A stretch of 64,000 bases of DNA from Arthrobacter crusticola (GCF_004357995.1 NZ_SMTK01000001.1:434001-498000); one strand, 5' to 3'. Counted from the stretch's first letter, positions 48,916 to 57,217 are shown. Numbers and translations: made by a program. The notes: generated from the letters alone by a model not told the origin.

Positions 48916-49581
48916 TCAGAAGCGGGCCGAGAAGCCGCCGTCGGCGAAGAGGAGCTGCCCGGTGATCCAGCGCCCTTCCGGGGAGATGAGGAAGGAGACG
49001 ACGCCGGCAATGTCCGCTGGGGTGCCGAGGCGGCCCAGCGGGTGCTGGGGGGTCAGGGTGTTGCGCAGGTCCTCGTTCATCCAGCCCGTGTCGATGGGGC
49101 CCGGGCTGACGACATTGGCTGAGATGCTGCGCGGGCCGAATTCGCGGGCGGCGGAGATGACGATGCGGTCCAGGGCTCCCTTGGAGGCGCCGTAGGGCAG
49201 GTTGCCGGTGGTGTGGTCGCTGGTGAACGCGATGATGGCCCCGCCGGTGGGTGGTGCCTGCCGGGCAAAGGCGGCGATCAGCAGCAGGCTGGCGCGGGCA
49301 TTGACCGCGGTGTGAAGGTCGAAGCTCTCCGCGGTGGTGTCCAGAATCCCCGTTTCCACGTCGTGGGCGTGGCTGAGGATCAGGGCGCTGACCGGCCCGC
49401 GGTCCCGGGTGACGGCGGCGAAGAGTTCGTCGGGGCCGGTGGGCTCGGACAGGTCGCAGGGGTAGTCCGTGGTGTCCCGGTCGCTGGTGGCGACCTCCCA
49501 TCCCTCGGATTTCAGCCGGGGCACAATCCCTGCGGCGATGCTGTTGCTGCGGGCGGCTCCGGTAACGAGGGCAAGAGGCAT
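48916..49581 (-). CDS. SDR family oxidoreductase
   Basis: A 221-residue short-chain dehydrogenase. The cofactor-binding start is ALVTGAARSNSIAAGIVPRL (TGxxxxxx-I variant), with NARASLLLIAAF, catalytic Ser in IIAFTSDHTTG and the YGASK motif (Tyr and Lys of the active site), then NVVSPGPIDTGWM and a C-terminal GQLLFADGGF. Substrate unknown. ATG 49581 is chosen with AGAAGG just upstream. It is divergent from the ABC-F leader. Confidence 0.92.
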   Translation of the reverse strand: MPLALVTGAARSNSIAAGIVPRLKSEGWEVATSDRDTTDYPCDLSEPTGPDELFAAVTRDRGPVSALILSHAHDVETGILDTTAESFDLHTAVNARASLLLIAAFARQAPPTGGAIIAFTSDHTTGNLPYGASKGALDRIVISAAREFGPRSISANVVSPGPIDTGWMNEDLRNTLTPQHPLGRLGTPADIAGVVSFLISPEGRWITGQLLFADGGFSARF

Positions 49582-49648
49582 GCCTTCTACCGTAGTCCAC
49601 GGCGTGGACCACCGGCAGGGCCGAGGTGACGCAGGCGACGCCGCGCCC

Positions 49649-49679
49649 TTGCGCCCGGTGATCCCCCTGTGCCTATAGT
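49649..49679 (+). promoter_or_regulatory. Promoter of the ABC-F leader transcript
   Basis: TTGCGC (49649-49654) and TATAGT (49674-49679) with a 19-base spacer. The -10 element is near consensus and ends six bases before the ATG of a three-codon ORF, so the transcript probably begins with that ATG. Confidence 0.6.
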
Positions 49680-49685
49680 TGGTCC

Positions 49686-49697
49686 ATGTTCCTGTGA
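49686..49697 (+). CDS. Three-codon leader ORF (Met-Phe-Leu-stop) of the ABC-F gene
   Basis: ATG TTC CTG TGA, placed at the predicted transcription start. Its TGA overlaps the first base pairs of a hairpin arm that covers the ABC-F ribosome-binding site. Very short leader ORFs upstream of antibiotic-resistance ABC-F and erm genes mediate ribosome-stalling attenuation in known systems. With three codons this cannot be proven coding from sequence alone. Confidence 0.55.
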   Translation: MFL

Positions 49698-49760
49698 TCC
49701 TCGTTCTTCTCCTGCGCCCGCGGCGCATGCCCGGCAGGAGGTCGATCGACGTCGAGGATC
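49696..49760 (+). promoter_or_regulatory. Ribosome-binding-site sequestering attenuator upstream of the ABC-F gene
   Basis: GATCCTCG (49696-49703) is perfectly complementary to CGAGGATC (49753-49760), which contains the GAGGA ribosome-binding site five bases before the ABC-F ATG. Within the loop, CTCCTGC (49709-49715) pairs with GCAGGAG (49734-49740), and as an alternative TGCGCC (49713-49718) pairs with GGCGCA (49722-49727); the two inner stems are mutually exclusive. A ribosome held on the leader ORF would mask the 5' arm and free the ribosome-binding site. Confidence 0.7.
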
Positions 49761-49763
49761 CCC

Positions 49764-51500
49764 ATGAGCGCTTCGTCATCTTCCCGCCCAACCCGCGCCG
49801 TTGCGCATCTCCGGGTTGAGGGCATCTCAATTTCCTTCGGTGCCCGGCGCGTGCTTACCGATGTCTCATTCACGGTCCCGGCCGGCCGGACCGGTGTCAT
49901 CGGGGACAACGGATCGGGCAAGACAACCCTGCTGCGCATCCTTGCCGGCCTGCTGCCGCCCGACCGGGGGACGGTGTCGGTGACGCTTCCCGGTGTCGAC
50001 CGGCCGCGCATCGGGCTGCTGCACCAGGAACCTCCCTTCGGGCCGGCAGCATCGATCGCCGAAGCGCTGGAATCCGCTGTAGCCCCAGTCCGCGCGGCGG
50101 CCGACGCGGTCACCGCCGCGGGGCTGGCCCTTGCACGGCGCCCCGATGATGAGGCGGCGGCCACCGTATACGCGGAGTCGCTGGAGGCCGCGGAGCGGAT
50201 CGGCGCTTGGGATGTCGATGCCCGCATCGCGGCCATGGTGGCGGGTCTTGGCCTCGCGGATTTGCCGCCGGACGCGGAAACGGGACAGCTCTCCGGGGGG
50301 CAGCGCTCACGGCTGTCCCTCGCCTGGCTGCTGCTGAGCATGCCCGACGTGCTCCTGCTGGATGAGCCGACAAACCACCTCGACGACAACGCCGCCGGCT
50401 ACCTGCGCAACCTGCTGGTGTCGTGGCCAGGGCCGGTGCTCATCGCCAGCCACGACCGGGCGTTCCTTGACGAGGTGGTGACGTCGCTTCTCGACCTTGA
50501 TCCTGCGCCGTTGCCCCACGCTGTGGCTGGACCCCTGGTCGGGGACGGCGATGGAGCGGCCATCGGCGCGGTGCGGTTCACGGGCACGTACACCGGGTAT
50601 CTTCACGCCCGCCTCGATGCCCGGGAACGATGGGCCCGCCAATACCGCGACGAACAGGCGCAGCTCTCGCGGCTGCGAGCCGCGGCCCCGTCCAACTACG
50701 TGGTGGGACACGAGGACTGGTCGCCGCGGTCCGAAGCCCGCAGTTCGGCCAAGTTCTACTCCGACCGGAATGCCAAGACGGTTTCCCGGCGGGTCAACGA
50801 CGCGAGGGCCCGCCTTGAGGTCCTTGAGGAGCGGCAGATCCGCAAGCCGCCCAGGGAACTTCGCTTCCAGGGACTCACCGTGGGCGGGGGATCCGGGTCG
50901 GGGCGACAGCGCACGGGGCCGGTCCTCACCGTTGCGGGGGCCGCCGTCGCCGGACGCCTCGGTGCCACCTCGCTGGCGCTCAGAGCGGGGGAGAAGGTGC
51001 TGATCACGGGACCCAATGGATCGGGCAAATCCACGCTGCTGCTCCTGCTCGCCGGAGCGCTTCTCCCTGATTCCGGAACCGTGGCGGCGGCACCCTCCCT
51101 GCGGACCGGCCTCCTGGCCCAGGATGTCGACCTGCCCGACCCCCGCGGGCGCGGCCCCGGACGCACCACCCGGCGGGCCTACGAGGATCTCGTGGGGGAG
51201 GCGCGTGCCGAACAGGTTCCGCTGAGGACCTTTGGCCTGATTGCACCACGGGACGAAAACCGGCCCGTTGCGGCGCTCAGCGTGGGTCAGCAGCGCCGGC
51301 TCGCGCTGGCCGTGCTGCTTGCCGACCCGCCCGATGTGCTGCTGCTCGATGAACCCACCAACCATCTCTCCCTTGTTCTTGCCACGCAGCTGGAGGCGAC
51401 GATCCCGGACTATCCGGGCGCCGTCGTCGTCGCGTCCCACGACCGGTGGCTGCGCCGCACCTGGAAGGGGAACCAGCTCAGCCTCACCGGGGTGCGGTGA
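49764..51500 (+). CDS. ABC-F family ATP-binding protein (ribosomal protection type)
   Basis: A 578-residue soluble protein with two ABC domains and no membrane region. Domain 1: Walker A GDNGSGKTTLL (about residue 50), signature LSGGQRSRLSLA, Walker B DVLLLDEPTNHLD. A linker region (about 275-375) containing YTGYLHARLDARERWARQYR and many charged residues corresponds to the P-site tRNA interaction motif. Domain 2: GPNGSGKSTLLLLL, LSVGQQRRLALA, DVLLLDEPTNHLS. Such proteins dislodge antibiotics or resolve stalled ribosomes. The attenuator upstream favours drug-inducible expression. Convergent with the GAP gene, four bases apart. Confidence 0.92.
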   Translation: MSASSSSRPTRAVAHLRVEGISISFGARRVLTDVSFTVPAGRTGVIGDNGSGKTTLLRILAGLLPPDRGTVSVTLPGVDRPRIGLLHQEPPFGPAASIAEALESAVAPVRAAADAVTAAGLALARRPDDEAAATVYAESLEAAERIGAWDVDARIAAMVAGLGLADLPPDAETGQLSGGQRSRLSLAWLLLSMPDVLLLDEPTNHLDDNAAGYLRNLLVSWPGPVLIASHDRAFLDEVVTSLLDLDPAPLPHAVAGPLVGDGDGAAIGAVRFTGTYTGYLHARLDARERWARQYRDEQAQLSRLRAAAPSNYVVGHEDWSPRSEARSSAKFYSDRNAKTVSRRVNDARARLEVLEERQIRKPPRELRFQGLTVGGGSGSGRQRTGPVLTVAGAAVAGRLGATSLALRAGEKVLITGPNGSGKSTLLLLLAGALLPDSGTVAAAPSLRTGLLAQDVDLPDPRGRGPGRTTRRAYEDLVGEARAEQVPLRTFGLIAPRDENRPVAALSVGQQRRLALAVLLADPPDVLLLDEPTNHLSLVLATQLEATIPDYPGAVVVASHDRWLRRTWKGNQLSLTGVR

Positions 51501-51503
51501 CGC

Positions 51504-52166
51504 TCACGGCCACAGTGCGATGGCGAGGACCCCGGCGGCGAGGAGGAGGAGCGCAAGGGCCGCGGGGATGGACCGCCTGAGGGTGCCCGTGGAGAAGCGG
51601 TCGTAGACGGACTGAAGGCGGTCCCGGACCTTTCCGCCGTGCGCCATGCCGAGCGCCAGGAGGATCAGGCAGGGAATGCAGTACACGATCGAGTATCCCG
51701 CGAGAACCAGCAGGCCCGCGGCCAGCCCGGTGTCGGCGTCGATGAGGCGCTCTATGGCAATGAAGTAGGGGAAGGCGTTGGGAAGGTCGGCGCCGGTCAT
51801 CAGCACCCCAAGGGGGAAGGCGGTCCCGACGCCGAACCAGGACGGCAGGTTGACGCCCTTCCGCGGGCGGTCCTTGAACCGTCGGATGCCTGCTGTGAAG
51901 AGGGCGGCCGCGGCGATGAGGAACACAATCCGCCGCAGCCAGATGAGGCCGTCCCCCACCGTGCCCGCGGCCGCATCGGCGCCGAGGAAGATCGCGGCTC
52001 CCAGCACGGCAACGGTGCTCATGGCGCCCAGGACGAAGGTGATGGCCGAGGCCAGCGGCCGCGTGCGCACCGTCAGAAGGATCAGGGTGATGGCCACGAT
52101 CGTGACGGGATTGAAAGAGTCCGCGATCGCGAGCCCGGCGATGGCGGCGATCAGCCCCCCGCTCAT
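51504..52166 (-). CDS. GAP family (Sap/LysE-like) membrane exporter
   Basis: A 220-residue protein with six hydrophobic segments, beginning IAAIAGLAIADSFNPVTIVA, followed by a cytoplasmic basic loop (RRFKDRPRKGVNLPSWFGVG), DLPNAFPYFIAIERL and a hydrophobic C-terminus. It matches the GAP/Sap family, named after the mycobacterial sulfolipid-addressing protein and related to LysE exporters. Its ATG overlaps the stop of the upstream tetR gene (ATGA), so the two form one operon and the regulator probably controls this exporter. Confidence 0.82.
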   Translation of the reverse strand: MSGGLIAAIAGLAIADSFNPVTIVAITLILLTVRTRPLASAITFVLGAMSTVAVLGAAIFLGADAAAGTVGDGLIWLRRIVFLIAAAALFTAGIRRFKDRPRKGVNLPSWFGVGTAFPLGVLMTGADLPNAFPYFIAIERLIDADTGLAAGLLVLAGYSIVYCIPCLILLALGMAHGGKVRDRLQSVYDRFSTGTLRRSIPAALALLLLAAGVLAIALWP

Positions 52167-52672
52167 TCCCGCCCCGTCCTCGGTTTCAACCACTCGAGCA
52201 CCGACTCCAGGGGCGGCAGCCGGTCGCCGGTCACCGAATTCATGACCATGCCGTCCCCCAGTAGCCGGATTGCGGCCGCCGCCACCGGGTCGCCCACCTC
52301 CTCGGCGATCAGGGCTTCCCACCGCTGGGTCGCCTCCGCCGAGCGCCTGAGCAGGACCTGCGTGGTGGATCCGGAGTCGGTGAAGGACACCAGCAAGGCC
52401 CGGTACAGGTCTGCGTCCTCGCGTGACATGGACAGCCGAAGCCACGTCTCGGTCACGTTCCCGCGCTCGGCTGCGGCGGCCAGTGCCTCGTCCATCGCCT
52501 CGATTGCCTCGGCTGCGATGCCGTCAAGGAGTGCGGCCCTTGAGCGGAAGTGATGCATGAGTCCGCCCTTGGAAACTCCCGATGCCGCGGCGACGGCGTC
52601 GAGGGAGGGGACGGAACCTGCCTCGATGGCAAGCCTGCGCGCGGTTTGGAGGATGCGCTCCCTATTGCTCAT
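52163..52672 (-). CDS. TetR family regulator (operon with GAP exporter)
   Basis: A 169-residue repressor. The HTH covers RERILQTARRLAIEAGSVPS and LDAVAAASGVSKGGLMHHFR; the helical C-terminal part includes LRLSMSREDADLYRALLVSF. A perfect 16-bp palindrome 23 bp upstream is the predicted operator, giving autoregulation of the tetR-GAP operon. No inducer can be deduced. Confidence 0.93.
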   Translation of the reverse strand: MSNRERILQTARRLAIEAGSVPSLDAVAAASGVSKGGLMHHFRSRAALLDGIAAEAIEAMDEALAAAAERGNVTETWLRLSMSREDADLYRALLVSFTDSGSTTQVLLRRSAEATQRWEALIAEEVGDPVAAAAIRLLGDGMVMNSVTGDRLPPLESVLEWLKPRTGRE

Positions 52673-52694
52673 GCAGGAACTCTAGCACACTACC

Positions 52695-52710
52695 GACCGA
52701 CTAGTCGGTC
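52695..52710. promoter_or_regulatory. TetR operator, perfect 16-bp palindrome
   Basis: GACCGACTAGTCGGTC, fully palindromic, between 23 and 38 bp upstream of the tetR start. On the minus strand it is followed by TAGTGT, a plausible -10 box. Palindromes of this GACCGAC-type are common for actinobacterial TetR proteins. Confidence 0.85.
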
Positions 52711-52939
52711 TTTTTCATGATGGCTTAGGACTACCCTCTGGGCCGTGGCCGCGGCGTGCGTACCTCGATCGCTCCCCGTCCTGTAGCGCCTGCCGCGGGT
52801 GACTGCGGATACTACGACGGGGCAGGCGATCAGGGCCGGCACGACGAGGTAGGGCCCGGCGTGAGGTTCCCTCCGTCCAGATGGGGGATGGACAGGGCAG
52901 CGGTCGCGGTGACGAGGAGGACTAGGGCCGCCGCCAGCG

Positions 52940-53689
52940 CTACGGGGTGGAAACGCGTTTCAGAACAATCAGTGGGGTGACGTAGTGCTCGGTGACATAG
53001 CCGCCGAGGGTGCGCACGGCCTGGGCGGCCTCCTCGACCTCCCCCGCGCTCCAGTTGCTGAAGGTGCTAAAGAGGCCGTGGATCTGATCGGCGCCAAGCT
53101 CGATACTCCATGCGAAGGTATCCGTTGACGCTTCTGCGAACAGTCCGTCCGCGGTCAGCTCCTTCACCCACCCCGCGGTGTCCAGTTCATCGGGGCCGGG
53201 CCGGGCCGGAGCCCCGCGCCGTCGCCCGACAATTTGCCCGGTCCGCTCCCGGAACGGCGTCCTGACGGCCGGGTTGCCGAAGGCCGTGCGCCACACGGCG
53301 AAACTGCCGCCGGGTGCCAGGGCGCGGTGCAGCTTCGGCAGGACGATCTCAAGGTTCAGCCAGTGCACGGAGGTGGCCGCCACGGCCAGATCGAAGCCGG
53401 CCTCCGGCAGTTCGGCCTCCTCCGCCGTGCCGGCCAGCACCGTGACCTGGGGCAGTCGTTCCAGCAGCCGCCCGGCGAGGTTTGGGCCGGGCTCAACGGC
53501 CGTCACGCTCAGGCCGGCGTCGACCAGGGCCACCGTCGCCTGTCCAGAGCCGGCGCCCAGCTCAAGGGCGCGCGTGCCCGGCAGCAACAGGTCCAGGTCG
53601 CGCAACCGGTTCCACAGAGCGTCCGGATAGGGCGGGCGGTACTTCTCGTACACTTCGACCCGTCGGTCAAAGTGCATCGGATCAACCAT
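52940..53689 (-). CDS. Class I SAM-dependent methyltransferase
   Basis: A 249-residue methyltransferase of the Methyltransf_11/25 type. AdoMet-binding motif I is TRALELGAGSGQATVALVDA (about residues 39-58), followed by VTAVEPGPN (acidic loop), ELPEAGFDLAVAATSVHWL and PKLHRALAPGGSFAVW. The N-terminal YEKYRPPYPDALW is common among the family. Substrate unknown. ATG 53689 has GGGAGA upstream; the second in-frame ATG (codon 5) is also possible. Confidence 0.9.
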   Translation of the reverse strand: MVDPMHFDRRVEVYEKYRPPYPDALWNRLRDLDLLLPGTRALELGAGSGQATVALVDAGLSVTAVEPGPNLAGRLLERLPQVTVLAGTAEEAELPEAGFDLAVAATSVHWLNLEIVLPKLHRALAPGGSFAVWRTAFGNPAVRTPFRERTGQIVGRRRGAPARPGPDELDTAGWVKELTADGLFAEASTDTFAWSIELGADQIHGLFSTFSNWSAGEVEEAAQAVRTLGGYVTEHYVTPLIVLKRVSTP

Positions 53690-53903
53690 GGTCTCCCGCC
53701 CTTCCAGGCACATTGTCCATGGCGCCCGCCGTTCCGTCGGTGTATTTTGTCGGCAGTGATACTCCAATTGTCTCTGTGAGCCAGAGTTCAGGCGACTGTC
53801 TGTCGCTCCCTGCAGGAGCGGTGATTCCGTGTGTCCCGGAGGGGGCCCCGCAGCGGGTTCCCCACGCCCCGGCCCCTTACCGGTTCCACCCCTGGAGAAT
53901 TTC

Positions 53904-54773
53904 ATGGGCACTGCACCAACACCCGCCACGGACTCCCCGTCCGTCCTCGACCGGAACTCCCTTCACCCGGACTGCACCAACTGCTTCGCACTCTGCTGTA
54001 CCGCCCTTGGCTTCTCGCGGTCCGCGGACTTCGCCGTCGACAAGCCGGCCGGATCGCCATGCCGGAACCTCGCGGCGGATTTTTCCTGCACCATTCATGG
54101 GGCACTCCGGCCGCGTGGCTTCCGCGGCTGCGCCGTCTTTGACTGCTTCGGGGCGGGCCAGCGTGTCTCCCAGGACCTCTTTGGAGGCATCAGCTGGGCT
54201 GCCGAGGCGGAGTCGGGGCGGAACATGTTCGCGGCGTTCAACACCGCGCGGCAGCTCCACGAGATGCTCTGGTACCTCATAGAGGCGCAGGACCGGACCT
54301 TCGACCCGGAGGCCCGGCAGCGGGCTGGACGGCTCAGAATGATGATCGAGGCCGCACTGGGCAGCGGCGTGCAGCGGCTCCTGGGGTTGGATGTCAAGGA
54401 AGTGCATGCCAGCGTCCGGGCGGTCCTGATCGACATCAGCGAGGAAGTGCGGATGTCCTACTCGGCAGCCGGCCGGGAGCACCTCGATGCCGGGCTGGCG
54501 CCGGGTGCGGACCTGATCGGCAGGAATCTCCGGTCGAGGCGGCTGTGCGGCGCGGACCTCCGCGGTGCCTACCTGATTGCGGCGGATCTGCGGTTCAGCG
54601 ATCTCTCCGGAGCCGACCTGCTCGGAGCCGATCTTCGCGACGCCCGCCTGGACGGCGCGGACCTCTCGCGGTCCCTGTACCTGACCCAGGGCCAACTCGA
54701 CGCCGCGGGAGGCAGCCGGGCCACCCGCCTCCCGGCCGACCTGACGCTGCCCGGCCACTGGGAGGGCGGCTGA
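53904..54773 (+). CDS. Pentapeptide-repeat protein with N-terminal Cys cluster
   Basis: A 289-residue protein of three parts. Residues about 20-85 hold eight cysteines (DCTNCFALCCTALGF, then SPCRNL, FSCTIHG, GCAVFDC), resembling metal-chelating YkgJ-like or zinc/iron-binding clusters. Residues 100-200 are mainly helical. Residues about 210-270 are pentapeptide repeats (A[D/N]L-x-x type: GADLRGAYLIAADLRFSDLS, GADLLGADLRDARLDGADLS). ATG 53904 has GGAGAA before it. Divergent from the methyltransferase gene. Pentapeptide proteins can mimic DNA, but no function is assigned here. Confidence 0.8.
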   Translation: MGTAPTPATDSPSVLDRNSLHPDCTNCFALCCTALGFSRSADFAVDKPAGSPCRNLAADFSCTIHGALRPRGFRGCAVFDCFGAGQRVSQDLFGGISWAAEAESGRNMFAAFNTARQLHEMLWYLIEAQDRTFDPEARQRAGRLRMMIEAALGSGVQRLLGLDVKEVHASVRAVLIDISEEVRMSYSAAGREHLDAGLAPGADLIGRNLRSRRLCGADLRGAYLIAADLRFSDLSGADLLGADLRDARLDGADLSRSLYLTQGQLDAAGGSRATRLPADLTLPGHWEGG

Positions 54774-54821
54774 GGGAGATGGATGTGCGGGGACGGATGC
54801 TGCCCGGGCCGGTTCCGGCCC

Positions 54822-55223
54822 TTATTGCCCGGCTTCGTACCCGATGAGCCAGTGGAGTCCGTGACGGTCGATGACCTGGCCATCCGAAGCACCCCACGGC
54901 TTCGGTGCCAGCGGATCGACGACCACGCCGTCGGCTGCGAGCCGATCAAACCAGCCGTGGAGCACGGCCGGTTCGGCTGCGCCAAGCAGGGAGAGCATGA
55001 CCCCTTCCATCCGAACACTCTTCTCACCCGCTGCAGCATCGGATCCGGCCAGAGAGACCACGCCGCTCAGCACTCCATGCGCTATGGCTTCCGCCGGCCC
55101 GTCGGTTCGGCCGAAGTCCTCGAAGGTGTGAAGGGAGAGTTCGCCGCCGAAGATTCCGGCATAAAAGCCGAGTGCGTCGCGCGCGGTGCCGGGAAAACTG
55201 AGGTAAAGCTGCGGGGCCGTCAT
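54822..55223 (-). CDS. VOC family protein (PhnB-like)
   Basis: A 133-residue glyoxalase-fold protein: LYLSFPGTARDALGFYAGIF and the central GVMLSLLGAAEPA, then KPWGASDGQVIDRHGLHWLI, typical of the PhnB/3-demethylubiquinone-like branch. Function unknown. ATG 55223 is chosen: a TACACT box (minus strand, 55230-55235) is six bases upstream and no ribosome-binding site exists, pointing to leaderless translation; a TTG at 55238 would lie inside the promoter. Confidence 0.87.
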   Translation of the reverse strand: MTAPQLYLSFPGTARDALGFYAGIFGGELSLHTFEDFGRTDGPAEAIAHGVLSGVVSLAGSDAAAGEKSVRMEGVMLSLLGAAEPAVLHGWFDRLAADGVVVDPLAPKPWGASDGQVIDRHGLHWLIGYEAGQ

Positions 55224-55473
55224 GGGCACAGTGTACAAAGCCGTTGCTGCCGCGGTGCCTGCGCGGGGCCGTTCCTACCCGCGCTGAAAAGCCGGCGGAG
55301 TGTGACTTGCGCGCTCGGTCTCGTCTGACGCCCCGCCCACAGCGGCCCGCTCCCCATCCCCGTGCGGTGCGGCGTAAGGTTGGTCGTGTCGCGTAGCAGC
55401 GGGCGTGTCCGTCGCGATACGCCCGCAGCGGGGCTGACGACGCGTGGCTTGACCAGCGATCGGAGGAGTTCTG

Positions 55474-56202
55474 ATGGCGAACCCTGAAGCGGCCCTTGAG
55501 TCCGAGCGCCGGTTCTCCGCGCTCCTCGACACCGTCGTGTTGGAAAGCACGGATGTCTTGGACTTTCTGACAGACCTCGCCGTCCTGGCCGTGAAGCAGC
55601 TTTCCCCAGCAGGCATGCCGCTCGAATCAAGCACCACGCTGATCCGACCGCGCAAGGCCGGGACCGTCGCCAGTAGCAGCCCGCGTGCCGCCCGGATGGA
55701 TGAGTTTCAGTACCGAGTGGGTAACGGTCCGTGCCTCGAAGCGGCCAGAACCCGGCGGACCGTCTACGTCGGCGACCTCGAGAGAGACACCCGCTGGCCC
55801 GAATATCGGGAAGCCACCGCTGGCAGCGGGATCCGCTCGGTTCTCGGGGTGCCCATTGCCCTCGACGGGGAGGCCGCGGCAAGCCTGAACCTCTACTCGG
55901 CCCTCCCGGACGGCTTTGACGAGCAGGCGCGTGAAGCCGCGGGATCATTCGCACGGCAGGCGTCCCGCACCCTGAGGCTCGCCGTGCGCATCGCGGCCCT
56001 GACGGATACGGCCCAGAACCTTCGGGCCGCGATGCAATCGCGTACCACCATCAACCTCGCAGCCGGGATCGTTATGGCCCAGAACGGGTGCAGCCACGAG
56101 GCGGCGATTGAGATCCTGATGAAGGCCTCGAATATCCGCAATACCAAGCTCCGGGAGGTCGCCGCCGCGGTGGTTGCTTCCGCCGCGGAAAAGGGCCGCT
56201 GA
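55474..56202 (+). CDS. GAF and ANTAR domain protein (RNA-binding antiterminator)
   Basis: A 242-residue regulator. The GAF sensor domain (about residues 20-165) includes YRVGNGPCLEAARTRRTVYV and GIRSVLGVPIALDGEAAASL; the C-terminal ANTAR domain (about 175-235) has the signature QSRTTINLAAGIVMAQNGCS and AIEILMKASNIRNTKLREVA. ANTAR proteins bind paired hexaloop RNA hairpins to suppress termination; actinobacteria use them in redox and stress control. ATG with GGAGGAG eight bases upstream. An 8-bp inverted repeat (55399-55426) is in its upstream region. Confidence 0.92.
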   Translation: MANPEAALESERRFSALLDTVVLESTDVLDFLTDLAVLAVKQLSPAGMPLESSTTLIRPRKAGTVASSSPRAARMDEFQYRVGNGPCLEAARTRRTVYVGDLERDTRWPEYREATAGSGIRSVLGVPIALDGEAAASLNLYSALPDGFDEQAREAAGSFARQASRTLRLAVRIAALTDTAQNLRAAMQSRTTINLAAGIVMAQNGCSHEAAIEILMKASNIRNTKLREVAAAVVASAAEKGR

Positions 56203-56255
56203 CCGGCCGCCTTTGATCGTTTCCCTCCGGCGCGAACCCGCATAGGGTGAAGCAC

Positions 56256-57095
56256 ATGGACCCGAGTGAGCAGTTCGAGGCGGAGCGCCCACGCCTGGTC
56301 CGCATCGCTGCCGGCCTGCTCGATGATCGCGCCGAGGCCGAGGACATGGTTCAGCAGGCCTGGCTGCGGTTCGACGGCACGGGGGCCGAAATCGACAGCC
56401 TGCCGGCCTGGCTCACGGTGGTGACGACGCGGCTGTGCCTGGACCGTCTCCGCGCCAAGGTTCCCCAGCCCACCGAACCGATGGAGCTGCCCGAGACGCA
56501 GTACGCGCCGGACCCGGTCGAACAGGTGGTGCTGGCCGATTCGGTCGGGGTCGCCCTGCAGGTCGTCCTCGAGCACTTGTCGCCTGCGGAGCGGGTGGCG
56601 TTCGTGCTGCATGACACCTTCAGCGTGGACTTCCACACCATTGCGTCCGTTCTCGATGTCTCGTCGATGGCCGCCCGCAAGCTGGCCTCACGGGCGCGGT
56701 CGAAGGTGTCGGCGGTCGCGCCGCGGGGGACCCCGGCCGACTGGGAGGTTGTCGATGCCTTTTTGGCCGCCGCCCGCGGCGGCAACTTCGCGCGCCTTGT
56801 CCACCTCCTGGCACCCGACGTCCTGGTCACCGCCGATGCCGAGGCCATCGCGGCCGGCACTCCCCACCGGCTGGAGGGCCGGGATGAGGTCGCCGCGATG
56901 TTCGACGGCGCGGCCAAGGCTGCCCTGCCGGTCTTCCTTGGAGACCGGCCCGGGGCTGCCTGGTTCAACCGCGGCCAGGCCCGCGTGGTCTTCGACTTCA
57001 CCATCGCGAACGGGGTGGTCCAGGGAATCACGTTCCGCGCCCAGCCGGAGGTTCTGGCTTCGCTGACGCGGCGAGACGCTGCTGTGCGGCGGTAG
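56256..57095 (+). CDS. ECF sigma factor with C-terminal SnoaL-like domain (SigJ/ECF41-like)
   Basis: A 279-residue sigma factor. Region 2 (about residues 5-70) has LVRIAAGLLDDRAEAEDMVQ and AWLRFDG; region 4 (about 105-160) has LSPAERVAFVLHDTFSVDFH and IASVLDVSSMAARKLASRAR. Residues about 165-275 form a SnoaL/NTF2-like domain (VVDAFLAAARGGNFARLVHL, LAPDVLVTADAEA, VVFDFTIANGVVQGI), the hallmark of ECF41-type sigma factors, where it modulates activity instead of a separate anti-sigma factor. ATG 56256 follows a TAGGGT box by seven bases; GTG 56247 is an alternative start. Confidence 0.9.
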   Translation: MDPSEQFEAERPRLVRIAAGLLDDRAEAEDMVQQAWLRFDGTGAEIDSLPAWLTVVTTRLCLDRLRAKVPQPTEPMELPETQYAPDPVEQVVLADSVGVALQVVLEHLSPAERVAFVLHDTFSVDFHTIASVLDVSSMAARKLASRARSKVSAVAPRGTPADWEVVDAFLAAARGGNFARLVHLLAPDVLVTADAEAIAAGTPHRLEGRDEVAAMFDGAAKAALPVFLGDRPGAAWFNRGQARVVFDFTIANGVVQGITFRAQPEVLASLTRRDAAVRR

Positions 57096-57217
57096 CGGGA
57101 CGGCCGCTCCGGAACTGCCGGTGCCCGGTGGTCACATCAGCGGCGCTGCATCCGTCATAGAGGTAGGACTCGCGATGCGGTCCCGGATTCGACCCACAAG
57201 TGCAGAAGGAACCCGCG

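Noticed and set aside
52756-52980. A 74-codon plus-strand frame between tetR and the methyltransferase gene
   Set aside because: Arg/Ala-rich composition, no ribosome-binding site, and overlaps the end of the methyltransferase gene.
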